From Bacteroidota bacterium (GTDB taxonomy: Bacteria; Bacteroidota; Bacteroidia; Bacteroidales; F082): DNA of 64,000 bases. The stretch is taken from NCBI GenBank assembly GCA_016715945.1, contig JADJXJ010000001.1, positions 1,550,001 to 1,614,000 of the forward strand. Reading direction: 5' to 3'. This document shows positions 51,727 to 60,982 of this stretch, piece after piece; position 1 is the first letter of the stretch, and every line of letters starts with the position of its first letter. Both the position numbers and the translations under genes were made by a program. The notes beneath the pieces are model-generated. The model made no database searches. It was not told the DNA's origin and was given only the letters and a program-made list of their open reading frames with translations.

Positions 51727-54700
51727 ATGAAAAGTAGGATACTCATCGTGCTGGCTGTTTTATCGGGACTGGCCAGCAGACTTGGGGCACAGGAACCTTT
51801 TACGCAATTGCCGCAAAATTTTGTACCGGTCTATCTTGGTTCGTCTGTTTGGGCTGACTACGATCGCGACGGGCACATGGACCTGTATGTCACAGGGTGG
51901 CGCAGCCAGGGCGGGAGCACTTCGGCGCCATCGTCGTATCTCTACCGCAACAATGGTGATGGCACGTTCAGCGAGGTAAGCACGTCCGTTGTACCCCTTG
52001 GTGCAAGTGCGGCTGCCTGGGGTGATTTTGACAACGATGGCTATCCTGACCTCGCCGTAGCCGGGAATACGGGCGCAAGTGCTTATGATGCAAGAATTTA
52101 CCGCAACAATGGCAATGGAACATTCACAGATATCCAGGCCGGGCTGGCCCCACTCCTTACCCCTGCCCTTGCATGGGGCGACCTCAACAACGACGGCTTG
52201 CCCGACCTGATCGCATCCGGCACTGCGCAGGATGGATCCGCCTTTACCGGCATTTATTACAACAATGGCAACAATACCTTCAGCCTGGCAACGGCAAGCC
52301 TGCCACAACTTACGCAGTCAGCCGTAGCAATTGCCGATCTTAATCTGGATGGCCTGAACGACATCATCATTTGCGGACGACTTGGCACATCCAACTACAT
52401 ATCAAGGCTATACCTAAATCAGGGCAACGGCAGCTTCATTCAGGCCTTCAGCTTCGAGCCGGCACGCTATCCAGCCATCGACATTGCCGATGTGGACGGC
52501 GACGGCCTGCCGGATGTGGTGATCCAGGGTGGCAATAACACCGATGTGCTTCACACAAGTTTGTACAAGAACCAGGGTGGCGGCAACTTTCAGCTGATTC
52601 CCAATCCGTTTACCGGCGTTTATCAGGGTTGGGCAGCCTTTGGCGATTACAACAACGACGGCGCTCCCGACCTGGCCATCACAGGCTCCAATGTGCCCAC
52701 AGGTGCAACACGTATTACAAAACTCTACAGCAACAACGGAAGTGGTATTTTCTCCGAGGTAACCGCTGCCGGGTTCCCCGGCCTGCGCCGCTCGATGGTG
52801 CAATGGGGAGACATGAACAACGACGGCAAGCTCGACCTGCTGATCACGGGCTACTTCAATGTAAGCGACTACATGACAAGGGTTTATGTCAATAACGCCC
52901 CGCTTGCCAACACCCCTCCGCTTCCACCCGCTGGTTTGACGAGCAACATCAGCGGAAACGAAGTTCAATTGACCTGGCTGGCGGCTTCCGACGCACAGAC
53001 ACCTGTTTCATCGCTCACCTATAACCTCAGGGTGGGCACCTCACCCGGGAGTGGCAATGTGGTTGCAGCCCACGCCTTGCCCAACGGCAAACTGACCATA
53101 CCCCGAAACGGCAACCAGGGCCACAGGCTCAACAAGCTGCTTCAAAACCTGCCCGATGGCACCTATTACTGGTCGGTGCAGGCCGTTGACGCTGGATTTA
53201 TGGGCTCTGAATTTGCTCAGGAACAGTCATTTACAATAGGAAGTCCAGCAGCTCACGAAGTCACCTTTGTTGTAACACACAATGGCCAGGCCATCGCGCA
53301 GGCCCTCGTCGAGACCCCTGCCGGCAATGCATTCACCAACAGCCTGGGGCATGCCACCCTCACCTTGCCTGCAGGCAACCATGCCTGGTTTGTGAACAAA
53401 TCGCCATTCCGCCAGGCCTTCGGCTTTGTTCAGGTGAATGCACCAACCCAGATTGAGGTGAGCCTGCAAAACGAAATCCCTGTAAATCTGCCGTTTACCG
53501 AACTTTTCAATATTGGTCAACAACCGGCAGGCTGGCACAACCAAGTGGAAAACAACAACTTTGCCCGTTGGCATTTTAATGGCACTGTAGCCATGGCAGG
53601 CACAGCCAGTGCGGGGCCGGCCAATCCGGTACATACACACCTCACCAGTCCGGAGGTGCTTACAGAAGGCCTCATCGGCAACCTGAAGCTGAGCTTCAGC
53701 CACCGGTTGACCATCACCGGAAGTGGCGCAAAAGCCCGGGTGTATGTTTACCGCCAAACCCAGAGTCTGCCGGTGTGGGAGCAGATTGCTGAATACACGC
53801 AAGGCACAGGTGGCTCAGGAGGGTTCGTAAATGTGGATATTCCTATCCCGATAAATGCCGGTGCGAGCTCAGTGCGCCTGCGGTTTGAGCTTGAGGAAAC
53901 CCAAACCTCCCCAGGTTTGTGGGAAATTGACCAGGTAGAATTGCTTTATCAGCCTGCAGGCACGCATGAGGTTCAGATTGTGGCGGTGCGTCCTGCTGCT
54001 AACCTTCAGGCACCCTGGTTCATGACAGGCAGTTTTTCGCCTGCGGCTACAGCCAAAAATATTGGCCTTCAGCCCATTGAAAACCTCAGCCTGGAGGTAA
54101 GATACAACGGCGCAATCGTTAGCCAGAGCGCAGCAGTGAATCTCGCACCGGGTCAAACAAACCTCCTTGAAGCAACACCTGCATTCAACCCTCCGGCAGC
54201 TCCCGGAACCTATGCACTTGATTACAGGACAGTTGCCCCCGGCCTCGACCTGAACAGCCCAAACAACCAGAGGACTTACCAATTGATCCTCACCGACAGC
54301 ACCTATGCCCAGGACTACGGCACAACCGCTGCAGTGGTAGGTTTTGACACAGGGCTTGAAGCCGGGCATGTTTTTTCGGTGGAGGGCATTCGCATAGCTT
54401 CGCTGGTTGCCAACTCAATAGGTATCCACTGGTCGCCTTCGCAAGCAAGCGGCAGCTTTGGTTTTGCAATCTATGAGCTCGCGCCGGCTTCAAACAGCAT
54501 CCAACAACTTGTTTATCAGTCGCCTGCAATAAACATATCGGCCTCCGATGCCGGACAGTACAGGATTTATCCCCTGTCCGGCGCCGTAATTCTCGATTTC
54601 AACACGAGGTATGCACTGCTGTTGCAATCCAACAGCACCGAACTCCAAGTCATGTCGGACGGCCAGAATGTGCAGGGTTACCATAAAAAGACGGGCAATG

Positions 54701-55014
54701 AGCTTGTGCAGGTTGCCACTCCGCAGCATGGTGCACCTTTGTTGCGACTGAATGTGCAACTGGTGGGAGGCATTCCATCCGGAAAAAAAGAAACTACGGT
54801 GGTTTATCCCAATCCCACCCGAGATGTGGTTAGGCTGCTCAATCCCGGCAACGACACCAGGGCGATGGTTTACACTGCCGACGGAAGGCTTGTAATGCAG
54901 ACTTTATTGATACAGGACGGGGCTGAGATCAACCTTTCGCAGCTGAAGCCCGGGCTTTACCTGATTCGCCTGTCCGAAAGCGGACGGACGACAATTGTGG
55001 AGCGCATCCCCTGA
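51727..55014 (+). CDS. Type IX-secreted VCBS/FG-GAP repeat surface protein
   Basis: 1,095 residues with an N-terminal signal peptide (MKSRILIVLAVLSGLASRLGAQ). About seven FG-GAP/VCBS repeats (residues about 30-395) recur as WADYDRDGHMDLYVTG, WGDFDNDGYPDLAVAG and WGDLNNDGLPDLIASG, which fit a seven-bladed propeller with Ca2+-binding Asp loops. A fibronectin III-like domain (about 398-505), a short carboxypeptidase-regulatory-like domain (510-575), a jelly-roll-like domain and a CARDB-like domain follow. The last 75 residues are a type IX sorting domain (VVYPNPTRDVVRLL and LKPGLYLIRLSESG). The protein is probably attached to the cell surface. Confidence 0.92.
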   Translation: MKSRILIVLAVLSGLASRLGAQEPFTQLPQNFVPVYLGSSVWADYDRDGHMDLYVTGWRSQGGSTSAPSSYLYRNNGDGTFSEVSTSVVPLGASAAAWGDFDNDGYPDLAVAGNTGASAYDARIYRNNGNGTFTDIQAGLAPLLTPALAWGDLNNDGLPDLIASGTAQDGSAFTGIYYNNGNNTFSLATASLPQLTQSAVAIADLNLDGLNDIIICGRLGTSNYISRLYLNQGNGSFIQAFSFEPARYPAIDIADVDGDGLPDVVIQGGNNTDVLHTSLYKNQGGGNFQLIPNPFTGVYQGWAAFGDYNNDGAPDLAITGSNVPTGATRITKLYSNNGSGIFSEVTAAGFPGLRRSMVQWGDMNNDGKLDLLITGYFNVSDYMTRVYVNNAPLANTPPLPPAGLTSNISGNEVQLTWLAASDAQTPVSSLTYNLRVGTSPGSGNVVAAHALPNGKLTIPRNGNQGHRLNKLLQNLPDGTYYWSVQAVDAGFMGSEFAQEQSFTIGSPAAHEVTFVVTHNGQAIAQALVETPAGNAFTNSLGHATLTLPAGNHAWFVNKSPFRQAFGFVQVNAPTQIEVSLQNEIPVNLPFTELFNIGQQPAGWHNQVENNNFARWHFNGTVAMAGTASAGPANPVHTHLTSPEVLTEGLIGNLKLSFSHRLTITGSGAKARVYVYRQTQSLPVWEQIAEYTQGTGGSGGFVNVDIPIPINAGASSVRLRFELEETQTSPGLWEIDQVELLYQPAGTHEVQIVAVRPAANLQAPWFMTGSFSPAATAKNIGLQPIENLSLEVRYNGAIVSQSAAVNLAPGQTNLLEATPAFNPPAAPGTYALDYRTVAPGLDLNSPNNQRTYQLILTDSTYAQDYGTTAAVVGFDTGLEAGHVFSVEGIRIASLVANSIGIHWSPSQASGSFGFAIYELAPASNSIQQLVYQSPAINISASDAGQYRIYPLSGAVILDFNTRYALLLQSNSTELQVMSDGQNVQGYHKKTGNELVQVATPQHGAPLLRLNVQLVGGIPSGKKETTVVYPNPTRDVVRLLNPGNDTRAMVYTADGRLVMQTLLIQDGAEINLSQLKPGLYLIRLSESGRTTIVERIP

Positions 55015-55017
55015 GCG

Positions 55018-55770
55018 TCACTTGTTATCGTGATCCGGCGTTTTCCCCAAGGCGGCAAGTTCCAGCCGGCGCTTGTACATCTGAATGGTATTTTCGATGC
55101 CAAAGTAGAGGGCTTCGCTGATCAGCGCGTGCCCGATGGAAACTTCGAGCAAGCCCGGAATGTTGGCCGCAAAATACTGCACATTGTCCAGGTTGAGGTC
55201 GTGGCCGGCATTGAGTCCGATTCCCAGTTTGTTGGCTTCGCGGGCCGCCTCCACAAAAGGAGCAATGGCCTTTGCCGGATCAGCAGTGTAATGCCGGGCA
55301 TACGACTCGGTGTACAACTCCACCCTGTCGGTGCCGGTTTCCAGGGCATGGCGCACCATTTCCGGATCGGGGTCAACGAAGATCGAAACCCTGATGCCGG
55401 CTTCGTGAAAGCGCTGGATGACCTCCTTCAGGAAGCTTTTATGCCGGATGGTATCCCAGCCGTGGTCGCTGGTCAATTGGCCGGGGTCGTCGGGCACGAG
55501 GGTTACCTGGTCGGCTTTGTTGTTGATTACCAACTGAATAAATTGCTCGGTAGGATTGCCTTCGATATTGAACTCTGTATGCACGATGGGGCGGAGCAAT
55601 TCCACATCGCGAAAGGTGATGTGGCGCTGGTCGGGCCGGGGATGGACGGTGATGCCATCGGCGCCAAAACGTTGGCAGTCGATGGCAAACTGCTGCACGT
55701 CGGGCACATTACCTCCCCTGGCATTGCGCAGGGTAGCCACCTTATTGATATTTACACTCAGACGGGTCAT
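55018..55770 (-). CDS. pdxJ: Pyridoxine 5'-phosphate synthase
   Basis: 250 residues from ATG 55768-55770, overlapping no upstream gene (a longer frame would enter dtd). The TIM barrel begins TRLSVNINKVATLRNARGGNVPD (Asn, His/Arg phosphate contacts). Next come GADGITVHPRPDQRHI and EFNIEGNP, with VTLVPDDPGQLTSDHGWD and the phosphate-loop GLNAGHDLNLDNV and EVSIGHALISEALYFG. It joins 1-deoxyxylulose 5-phosphate and 3-amino-2-oxopropyl phosphate to make PNP, the last step of vitamin B6 synthesis. It converges with the cargo gene, 3 bases between stops, and is divergent to dtd. Confidence 0.96.
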   Translation of the reverse strand: MTRLSVNINKVATLRNARGGNVPDVQQFAIDCQRFGADGITVHPRPDQRHITFRDVELLRPIVHTEFNIEGNPTEQFIQLVINNKADQVTLVPDDPGQLTSDHGWDTIRHKSFLKEVIQRFHEAGIRVSIFVDPDPEMVRHALETGTDRVELYTESYARHYTADPAKAIAPFVEAAREANKLGIGLNAGHDLNLDNVQYFAANIPGLLEVSIGHALISEALYFGIENTIQMYKRRLELAALGKTPDHDNK

Positions 55771-55784
55771 TTCGGATTTTTGCG

Positions 55785-55792
55785 CAAAATTA
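55785..55792 (-). promoter_or_regulatory. TAnnTTTG element upstream of pdxJ
   Basis: Plus-strand CAAAATTA gives a perfect TAATTTTG on the minus strand, 14 bases from the pdxJ ATG. No clear TTTG lies upstream, so the leader would be very short. Confidence 0.3.
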
Positions 55793-55819
55793 CGACTTTT
55801 GAAGCCCTGAATTTTTGTT

Positions 55820-56272
55820 ATGAGGGCAGTGATACAACGTGTAGGAAGGGCCTCGGTGAGCATTGAAAACGAAGTGACCGGCCGGATTGCCAAAGGCATG
55901 CTCATCTTGCTAGGCATTGAAGAGTCTGATAATGAAGAGGATGTGGACTGGCTTTGTGGCAAACTCAGCCGTTTACGCATTTTTCCCGACGAAAACGGGG
56001 TGATGAATCTCGACATCCAGGCTGTGGGAGGAGCGTTTCTGGTGGTTTCGCAGTTCACACTGCACGCCAGCACCAAGAAGGGCAACCGACCAAGTTATAT
56101 TCGTTCAGCCAGGCCGGAAACAGCCATTCCGCTATATGAGATGTTTGTAGAAAAGCTTGCGGACACATCCGGCTGTGCCGTGCAAACCGGACGCTTCGGG
56201 GCAATGATGCAGGTGGAACTGGTCAATGAGGGGCCGGTAACCATTATCATCGACACAAAAAACAAAGAGTGA
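55820..56272 (+). CDS. dtd: D-aminoacyl-tRNA deacylase
   Basis: 150 residues, the normal family length. The N-terminus MRAVIQRVGRASVSIENEVTGR, the SQFTL motif (about 81-85) and the C-terminal NEGPVTIIID block (the GlyPro/NxGPVT motif) are the three family signatures. It hydrolyses D-aminoacyl-tRNAs, recycling the tRNA and preventing D-amino acid incorporation. It is divergent to pdxJ with 49 bases between starts, and ends before the peroxidase lipoprotein gene on the opposite strand. Confidence 0.97.
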   Translation: MRAVIQRVGRASVSIENEVTGRIAKGMLILLGIEESDNEEDVDWLCGKLSRLRIFPDENGVMNLDIQAVGGAFLVVSQFTLHASTKKGNRPSYIRSARPETAIPLYEMFVEKLADTSGCAVQTGRFGAMMQVELVNEGPVTIIIDTKNKE

Positions 56273-56290
56273 CCCGTCCAGGCCACTCTT
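56265..56290 (-). terminator. Terminator of the di-haem peroxidase gene (stem overlaps dtd stop)
   Basis: Arms AAGAGTG (56265-56271) and CACTCTT (56284-56290), with inner CC/GG pairs past a mismatch. On the minus strand the hairpin is followed by TTTGTTTTTTG, as expected for the gene ending at 56319. It may also stop dtd transcription. Confidence 0.65.
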
Positions 56291-56318
56291 AGAAAACTGT
56301 TTTTCTTTACGAGGTTTG

Positions 56319-57323
56319 CTACAAAGCGTGTTCTGGTATCTTGCCCGTTAGCGTTTTGAAAAAGTTAATCAAGGTTTGCACCTCTTCCTGGTTGAGCTGT
56401 TTGCCCAGTTGGGTGTAGGCCATGATGCGGATAGCTTCTTCCAGACTTTCCACACTTCCATCGTGGAAATAAGGCGCTGTCATTTCGATATTGCGCAGCG
56501 AAGGGGTTTTGAAGACATATTTTTCTGATTCGTTGCCTGTTACTGCTGCCCTTCCCGGATCGGGTTGCGAACCTGTGAATTCGTAATAGGGGCTGTGCAC
56601 CAGGCCGAAGCGCTGCATCATATTGCCTCCGAGACCTGGTCCCACATGGCAGGCAATGCAGCCGGTTTCGATAAACATGCTCAGGCCTTGTTTTTGTTCA
56701 TCCGTGAGGGCATCGAATGCTCCTTCGAGGAAAGCATCAAATGCTGCCGGTGTGGCCAGTGTGCCTTCGAATTCAGCAATGGCAATTGCAAAATTATCGA
56801 AGGTGATGGGGTCGTCCTTACCTGGAAAAGCTGCAGCAAACATTTCGACATATTCAGGCATGGAACGAAGGATACGGACCACATCTTCAGGGCTTTGCAA
56901 TCCCATCTCGATGGGATTGAGCACCGGCCCCTTGGCCTGATCGGCCAGGTCGGGCGAACGGCCATCCCAAAACTGGGCTACATGAAACCAGGCATTGAAG
57001 GTGGTCGGGCTGTTGCGCGTTCCCAGGCTTCCATCGTGGCCGGGAGAAACCCGCTTGTTGTCCACACCATAGGTGGCAATGGGATGGCAGCTGTTGCAAC
57101 TAAGCTGTCCGTTGGCTGAGAAAGCCGTTTCGTAATAAAGTTTCTTGCCCAGCTGCGCCAGCGGCGTATTGGGATCGTTGGCAGGTGGCAAAGTAGCAAA
57201 ATAACGTCTGGCCGTTTCGAGCAACATCTGATCGGCCTCGCTCATTTTTTTGTCTTTCTGACCTCCGCCACAGGCCAAAAACATTGCAGCAGCTGCCAGA
57301 AATAACCACAGGTAAGCTTTCAT
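56319..57323 (-). CDS. Di-haem cytochrome c peroxidase lipoprotein (MauG/CcpA family)
   Basis: 334 residues from ATG 57321-57323; a 27-codon extension was rejected. A signal peptide ends at FLACGGG (lipobox Cys18). Two haem c sites are present: CNSCH (about 76-80, in LSCNSCHPIATYGV) and CIACH (about 224-228, in TGCIACHVGP). The region GHDGSLGTRNSPTTFNA and the C-terminal TPSLRNIEMTAPYFHDGS match the CCP/MauG family; His of YFHDGS may be relevant to haem ligation. It reduces peroxide using electrons from cytochromes or quinol in the periplasm. Monocistronic and divergent to nnrD. Confidence 0.92.
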   Translation of the reverse strand: MKAYLWLFLAAAAMFLACGGGQKDKKMSEADQMLLETARRYFATLPPANDPNTPLAQLGKKLYYETAFSANGQLSCNSCHPIATYGVDNKRVSPGHDGSLGTRNSPTTFNAWFHVAQFWDGRSPDLADQAKGPVLNPIEMGLQSPEDVVRILRSMPEYVEMFAAAFPGKDDPITFDNFAIAIAEFEGTLATPAAFDAFLEGAFDALTDEQKQGLSMFIETGCIACHVGPGLGGNMMQRFGLVHSPYYEFTGSQPDPGRAAVTGNESEKYVFKTPSLRNIEMTAPYFHDGSVESLEEAIRIMAYTQLGKQLNQEEVQTLINFFKTLTGKIPEHAL

Positions 57324-57442
57324 ATCATATTGTATTGGTTCGATGAGCGAATTTAGGGAAAACTTTCGGTGAAAACAACGGGCCTTTTGATTCCGAACGG
57401 CCATGCAATTGCATTAATTTCGTTCCGAGCTAAACACGCTAT

Positions 57443-58978
57443 ATGATTTCGGCCACAAAGATTCTGAACATCGCACAAATCCGTCAAGCCGATGCTTACA
57501 CGATTGCGCATGAGCCCATCAGCTCGGTCGATCTGATGGAACGGGCAGCCGGAAACCTTTACAACGCACTCAAGCCCAGGCTTGGCCGTGAAAAACAGAT
57601 ACTCATTTTTTGCGGAACCGGAAACAACGGCGGAGACGGCCTTGTGCTTGCCCGAAAGATGCTCGAGGATGGTTTCCATGCCGAAACTTTCGTGCTGCGC
57701 ATGGGCAACAACGAAAGCAACGATTTCACCATTAACCTGGAGCGTTTGCTTGCGCTTGGCGGCAAGGTGCAGGAGATCAGCAACAAGGCGCAGTTTCCTA
57801 CGATTTCCAGCCACAGCATTGTGGTGGATGCGCTTTTTGGCTCGGGATTGAGCCGGCCGCTCGACGGGACGGCCGCCGAGCTGGTGCTTCATATCAATGA
57901 AAGCGAGGCAATTGTGATCAGCGTGGACATGCCCTCGGGGCTCTTTGCCGACAAGCCCATGCCCAAAGGCTTACAGGCTGTGGTGCAGGCCGATTACACT
58001 TTTACTTTCGAGCTGCCCAGGCTGGCCTTTTTGATGCCTGAAAATGAGTTTTTTGTTGGCAACTGGCAGGTTATACCCATCTGCCTGCACCCTGATTATC
58101 TGGCTCAGGCCGACACCCATTATTACTACCTTGAGGCCGGTGGGCTGGCCGGATTGCTCAAGGGGCGTCGAAGGCATGCCCACAAGGGCGATTTCGGGCA
58201 CGCCCTGCTCATTGCCGGCTCGCGCGACAAGGGTGGGGCAGCCCTGCTGGCGGCCGGAGCCTGCCTGCGCAGTGGAACAGGACTGCTGCATGTGCACCTC
58301 CCCCAGGCCATTGCACCGGCCCTGCTGGCTAAGCTTCCCGAAGCAATGATCAGCCCCGAAGATGCAGACTGCTTTACGAGGCTGCCCGAGCTGTCGCCCT
58401 ACCATGCCATAGGCGTGGGGCCGGGACTTGGAACAGCGCCAGAAACAGCCAATGCACTCAAATTGCTCATCCAGCAATCGCGGGTACCGCTGATTCTCGA
58501 TGCCGACGCCCTGAACCTTCTGGCTGAGCATCCAACCTGGCTGGCTTTTTTGCCCAAAGGCAGCATACTCACACCTCACCCCGGCGAATTCAGGCGGCTT
58601 ACCGGCAGCTGGACCGACAGTTTTGAGCGGCTCGAAATGCAACGTGCCATGTCGCTGAAGCACGGCCTCATCATCGTGCTCAAAGGAGCATACACCTGTG
58701 TGAGCATGCCCGACGGCCGATGTTTTTTCAACAGCAGCGGCAATCCAGGCATGGCAACGGCAGGCAGCGGCGATGTGCTTACCGGCGTGATCACCGGACT
58801 GGTTTCGCGAGGCTACTCCCCCCACGAAGCAGCATTGCTGGGCGTTTATCTGCACGGACTGGCAGGCGACCTGGCCGCAGAAACATTGGGTTTCGAAAGT
58901 CTTATTGCCAGCGATATCACGGCACACCTGGGCAAGGCTTTTGCAAAGTTGCAGGAAATCAGGTTTAATCAACCCTGA
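57443..58978 (+). CDS. nnr: Bifunctional NAD(P)HX epimerase/ADP-dependent dehydratase
   Basis: 511 residues in two domains. The YjeF_N epimerase (1-215) includes CGTGNNGGDGLVLARKML and DALFGSGLSRPLDG. The ribokinase-like dehydratase (about 225-511) has HKGDFGHALLIAGSRDKGGAALL, AIGVGPGLGTAPETA, LILDADALNLLAEHP, LTPHPGEFRRL and the catalytic NPGMATAGSGDVLTGVITGLV (Gly-Ser-Gly-Asp). It repairs hydrated NAD(P)H. Its last 14 bases overlap the end of parE on the opposite strand, so the two genes are convergent and share a tail. Confidence 0.96.
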   Translation: MISATKILNIAQIRQADAYTIAHEPISSVDLMERAAGNLYNALKPRLGREKQILIFCGTGNNGGDGLVLARKMLEDGFHAETFVLRMGNNESNDFTINLERLLALGGKVQEISNKAQFPTISSHSIVVDALFGSGLSRPLDGTAAELVLHINESEAIVISVDMPSGLFADKPMPKGLQAVVQADYTFTFELPRLAFLMPENEFFVGNWQVIPICLHPDYLAQADTHYYYLEAGGLAGLLKGRRRHAHKGDFGHALLIAGSRDKGGAALLAAGACLRSGTGLLHVHLPQAIAPALLAKLPEAMISPEDADCFTRLPELSPYHAIGVGPGLGTAPETANALKLLIQQSRVPLILDADALNLLAEHPTWLAFLPKGSILTPHPGEFRRLTGSWTDSFERLEMQRAMSLKHGLIIVLKGAYTCVSMPDGRCFFNSSGNPGMATAGSGDVLTGVITGLVSRGYSPHEAALLGVYLHGLAGDLAAETLGFESLIASDITAHLGKAFAKLQEIRFNQP

Positions 58979-60827
58979 CCTTTTCTTCGGTGAGGTCTTC
59001 CTCGAGCCTGAGGTTGTTGATGATAAACTGCTGACGGTCAGGGGTGTTTTTGCCCATGTAATAACTCAGGATCTCAGGAATGGAAAGGTCGCGGCGCAGA
59101 ATCACCGGATCGAGGCGCATATTGGGACCAATGAAGAAACGGAACTCATCAGGCGAGATCTCGCCCAAGCCTTTAAAACGGGTGATCTCAACATTCTGGC
59201 CGAGTTTGCGCAGGGCCTGCTGTCGCTCCTCATCGGAATAACAGTAGATGGTTTCCTTTTTGTTGCGCACCCTGAACAAGGGAGTCTGCAGGATGTAGAG
59301 GTGTCCGGCACGCACCAGATCGGGGTAAAACTGAAGGAAGAAAGTGAGCAGCAACAGGCGGATGTGCATGCCATCCACATCGGCGTCGGTAGCAATCACA
59401 ATGTTGTTGTACCGGAGGTTTTCCATCGACTCGTCCACATTGATGGCAGCCTGAAGCAGATTGAACTCTTCGTTTTCGTACACGATTTTTTTGCTCAATC
59501 CGTAGCAGTTCAGTGGTTTGCCTTTCAGGCTAAACACTGCCTGGGTTTGCACGTCGCGACTTTTGGTGATGCTGCCCGAAGCCGAATCGCCCTCGGTGAT
59601 GAACAGGGTGGTTTCGAGGCGTTTTTCGTGATTGGAGTTATAGTGAATGCGGCAGTCGCGGAGTTTTTTGTTGTGCAGGCTCACTTTTTTCACACTCTCC
59701 CGGGCCAGTTTTTTGATGTTGGCCATGTCGCGGCGTTCCTTTTCGCTCTGCATGATCTTGCGTTGCAGGGCTTCGGCCGTTTCGGGGTTCATGTGGAGGT
59801 AATTGTCGAGGTGCTTGCTGATGATGTCGCCAATGAAGTTGCGGATCGACCGTCCGTTGGGCTCCATATACACCGATCCGAGCTTGGTTTTGGTCTGCGA
59901 CTCAAACACGGGTTCCTGCACCTTGATGCTTATGGCCGCCACCAGCGAGTTGCGGATGTCGGCAGTGTCGTAATCTTTTTTGAAAAAATCGCGCACGGTT
60001 TTCACAAAGGCTTCGCGAAACGCATTCTGATGCGTGCCTCCCTGTGTGGTGTGCTGGCCGTTGACAAAGCTGTAGTATTCCTCGTTATAGGTATTGTTGC
60101 TGTGGGTGAAGGCGCATTCGAAATCGTCTTCCTTGATGTGGATAATGGGGTAAATCTTGTTGTCCGGCCCGGGCATATTGCGTTCCAGCAGGTCGAGCAA
60201 GCCGTTTTTTGCCAGAAACTTCTGCCCGTTGAAGTGGAGGGTGAGCCCATTGTTCAGAAAGGCATAGTTCCACAACATTTCCTCCACGTATTCAGGCAGA
60301 TAGCGAAACTTTCCGAAGACTGATTCGTCCGGAATAAAGCTGATGATGGTGCCCGGCCGCTCGTCGCACGGCTCCAGGGGGAAATCGTGCACCAGTTCGC
60401 CGCGGTGATACTCCACCACCTTGGTCTGGCCATCGCGTATGCTTTGCGCACGAAACCACGACGACAAGGCGTTCACGGCTTTTGTACCCACGCCGTTGAG
60501 CCCCACCGACTTTTTAAAAGCGCCTGAGCCATACTTGGCGCCGGTATTGATGCGGCTCACACAGTCGATCACTTTGCCCAGGGGGATGCCGCGCCCGTAG
60601 TCGCGTACCGTAACCTTATTGTCGTTGATGGTAATTTCGATCGACTTGCCATGACCCATCATATACTCGTCAATGCTGTTGTCGATCACTTCCTTGAGCA
60701 ACACATAAATGCCATCGTCGTGCGAGTTGCCATCGCCCAGTTTTCCGATATACATGCCGGGCCTCAGGCGGATATGTTCCTTCCAGTCAAGGGTTTGGAT
60801 GCTGTCGTCGGTGTAGTTTTCCGTCAT
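58965..60827 (-). CDS. parE: DNA topoisomerase IV subunit B
   Basis: 620 residues. The GHKL ATPase shows LKEVIDNSIDEYMMG, VRDYGRGIPLGK and GLNGVGTKAVNALS. The transducer has THQNAFREAFVK and the QTKTKLGS K-loop. The TOPRIM domain shows LFITEGDSASGSITKSRD and the DADVDGMHIR metal site. Length and lack of the GyrB insert point to ParE rather than GyrB. With ParC (absent from this window) it decatenates chromosomes. The partner gene is expected elsewhere or beyond the window. The product carries a short tail after the last TOPRIM strands. Confidence 0.93.
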   Translation of the reverse strand: MTENYTDDSIQTLDWKEHIRLRPGMYIGKLGDGNSHDDGIYVLLKEVIDNSIDEYMMGHGKSIEITINDNKVTVRDYGRGIPLGKVIDCVSRINTGAKYGSGAFKKSVGLNGVGTKAVNALSSWFRAQSIRDGQTKVVEYHRGELVHDFPLEPCDERPGTIISFIPDESVFGKFRYLPEYVEEMLWNYAFLNNGLTLHFNGQKFLAKNGLLDLLERNMPGPDNKIYPIIHIKEDDFECAFTHSNNTYNEEYYSFVNGQHTTQGGTHQNAFREAFVKTVRDFFKKDYDTADIRNSLVAAISIKVQEPVFESQTKTKLGSVYMEPNGRSIRNFIGDIISKHLDNYLHMNPETAEALQRKIMQSEKERRDMANIKKLARESVKKVSLHNKKLRDCRIHYNSNHEKRLETTLFITEGDSASGSITKSRDVQTQAVFSLKGKPLNCYGLSKKIVYENEEFNLLQAAINVDESMENLRYNNIVIATDADVDGMHIRLLLLTFFLQFYPDLVRAGHLYILQTPLFRVRNKKETIYCYSDEERQQALRKLGQNVEITRFKGLGEISPDEFRFFIGPNMRLDPVILRRDLSIPEILSYYMGKNTPDRQQFIINNLRLEEDLTEEKVRVD

Positions 60828-60900
60828 TGAAGCGCAAGGATTTTGTGCAAAGTTAGCATTTAGCTGTCAATGGGGCACGGGCCGGCAGGCGGGGCTCAGG

Positions 60901-60934
60901 CAAAGATAATTTTCTGGAAACTTGACTTTACAAC
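60901..60934 (-). promoter_or_regulatory. Candidate promoter of parE
   Basis: Plus-strand CAAAGATA (60901-60908) is minus-strand TATCTTTG, perfect. A GTTG (plus CAAC 60931-60934) is 22 bases upstream. A second perfect element (CAAAGTTA, 60848-60855) lies nearer to the start but has no good partner. Confidence 0.45.
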
Positions 60935-60953
60935 CAATTTGGCACAACCTTTG
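60921..60953 (+). promoter_or_regulatory. Candidate promoter of the second type IX cargo
   Basis: CTTG (60921-60924) and AACCTTTG (60946-60953; seven of eight) with 21 bases between, 29 bases before ATG 60983. It overlaps the divergent parE promoter candidate. Confidence 0.45.
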
Positions 60954-60982
60954 TCCTTTAAAACCATCCAAAAGAGAAACAC

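Noticed and set aside
58905..60323. 472-codon plus-strand frame inside parE
   Set aside because: Antisense to parE throughout, His/Val-rich, no start signals or domains.
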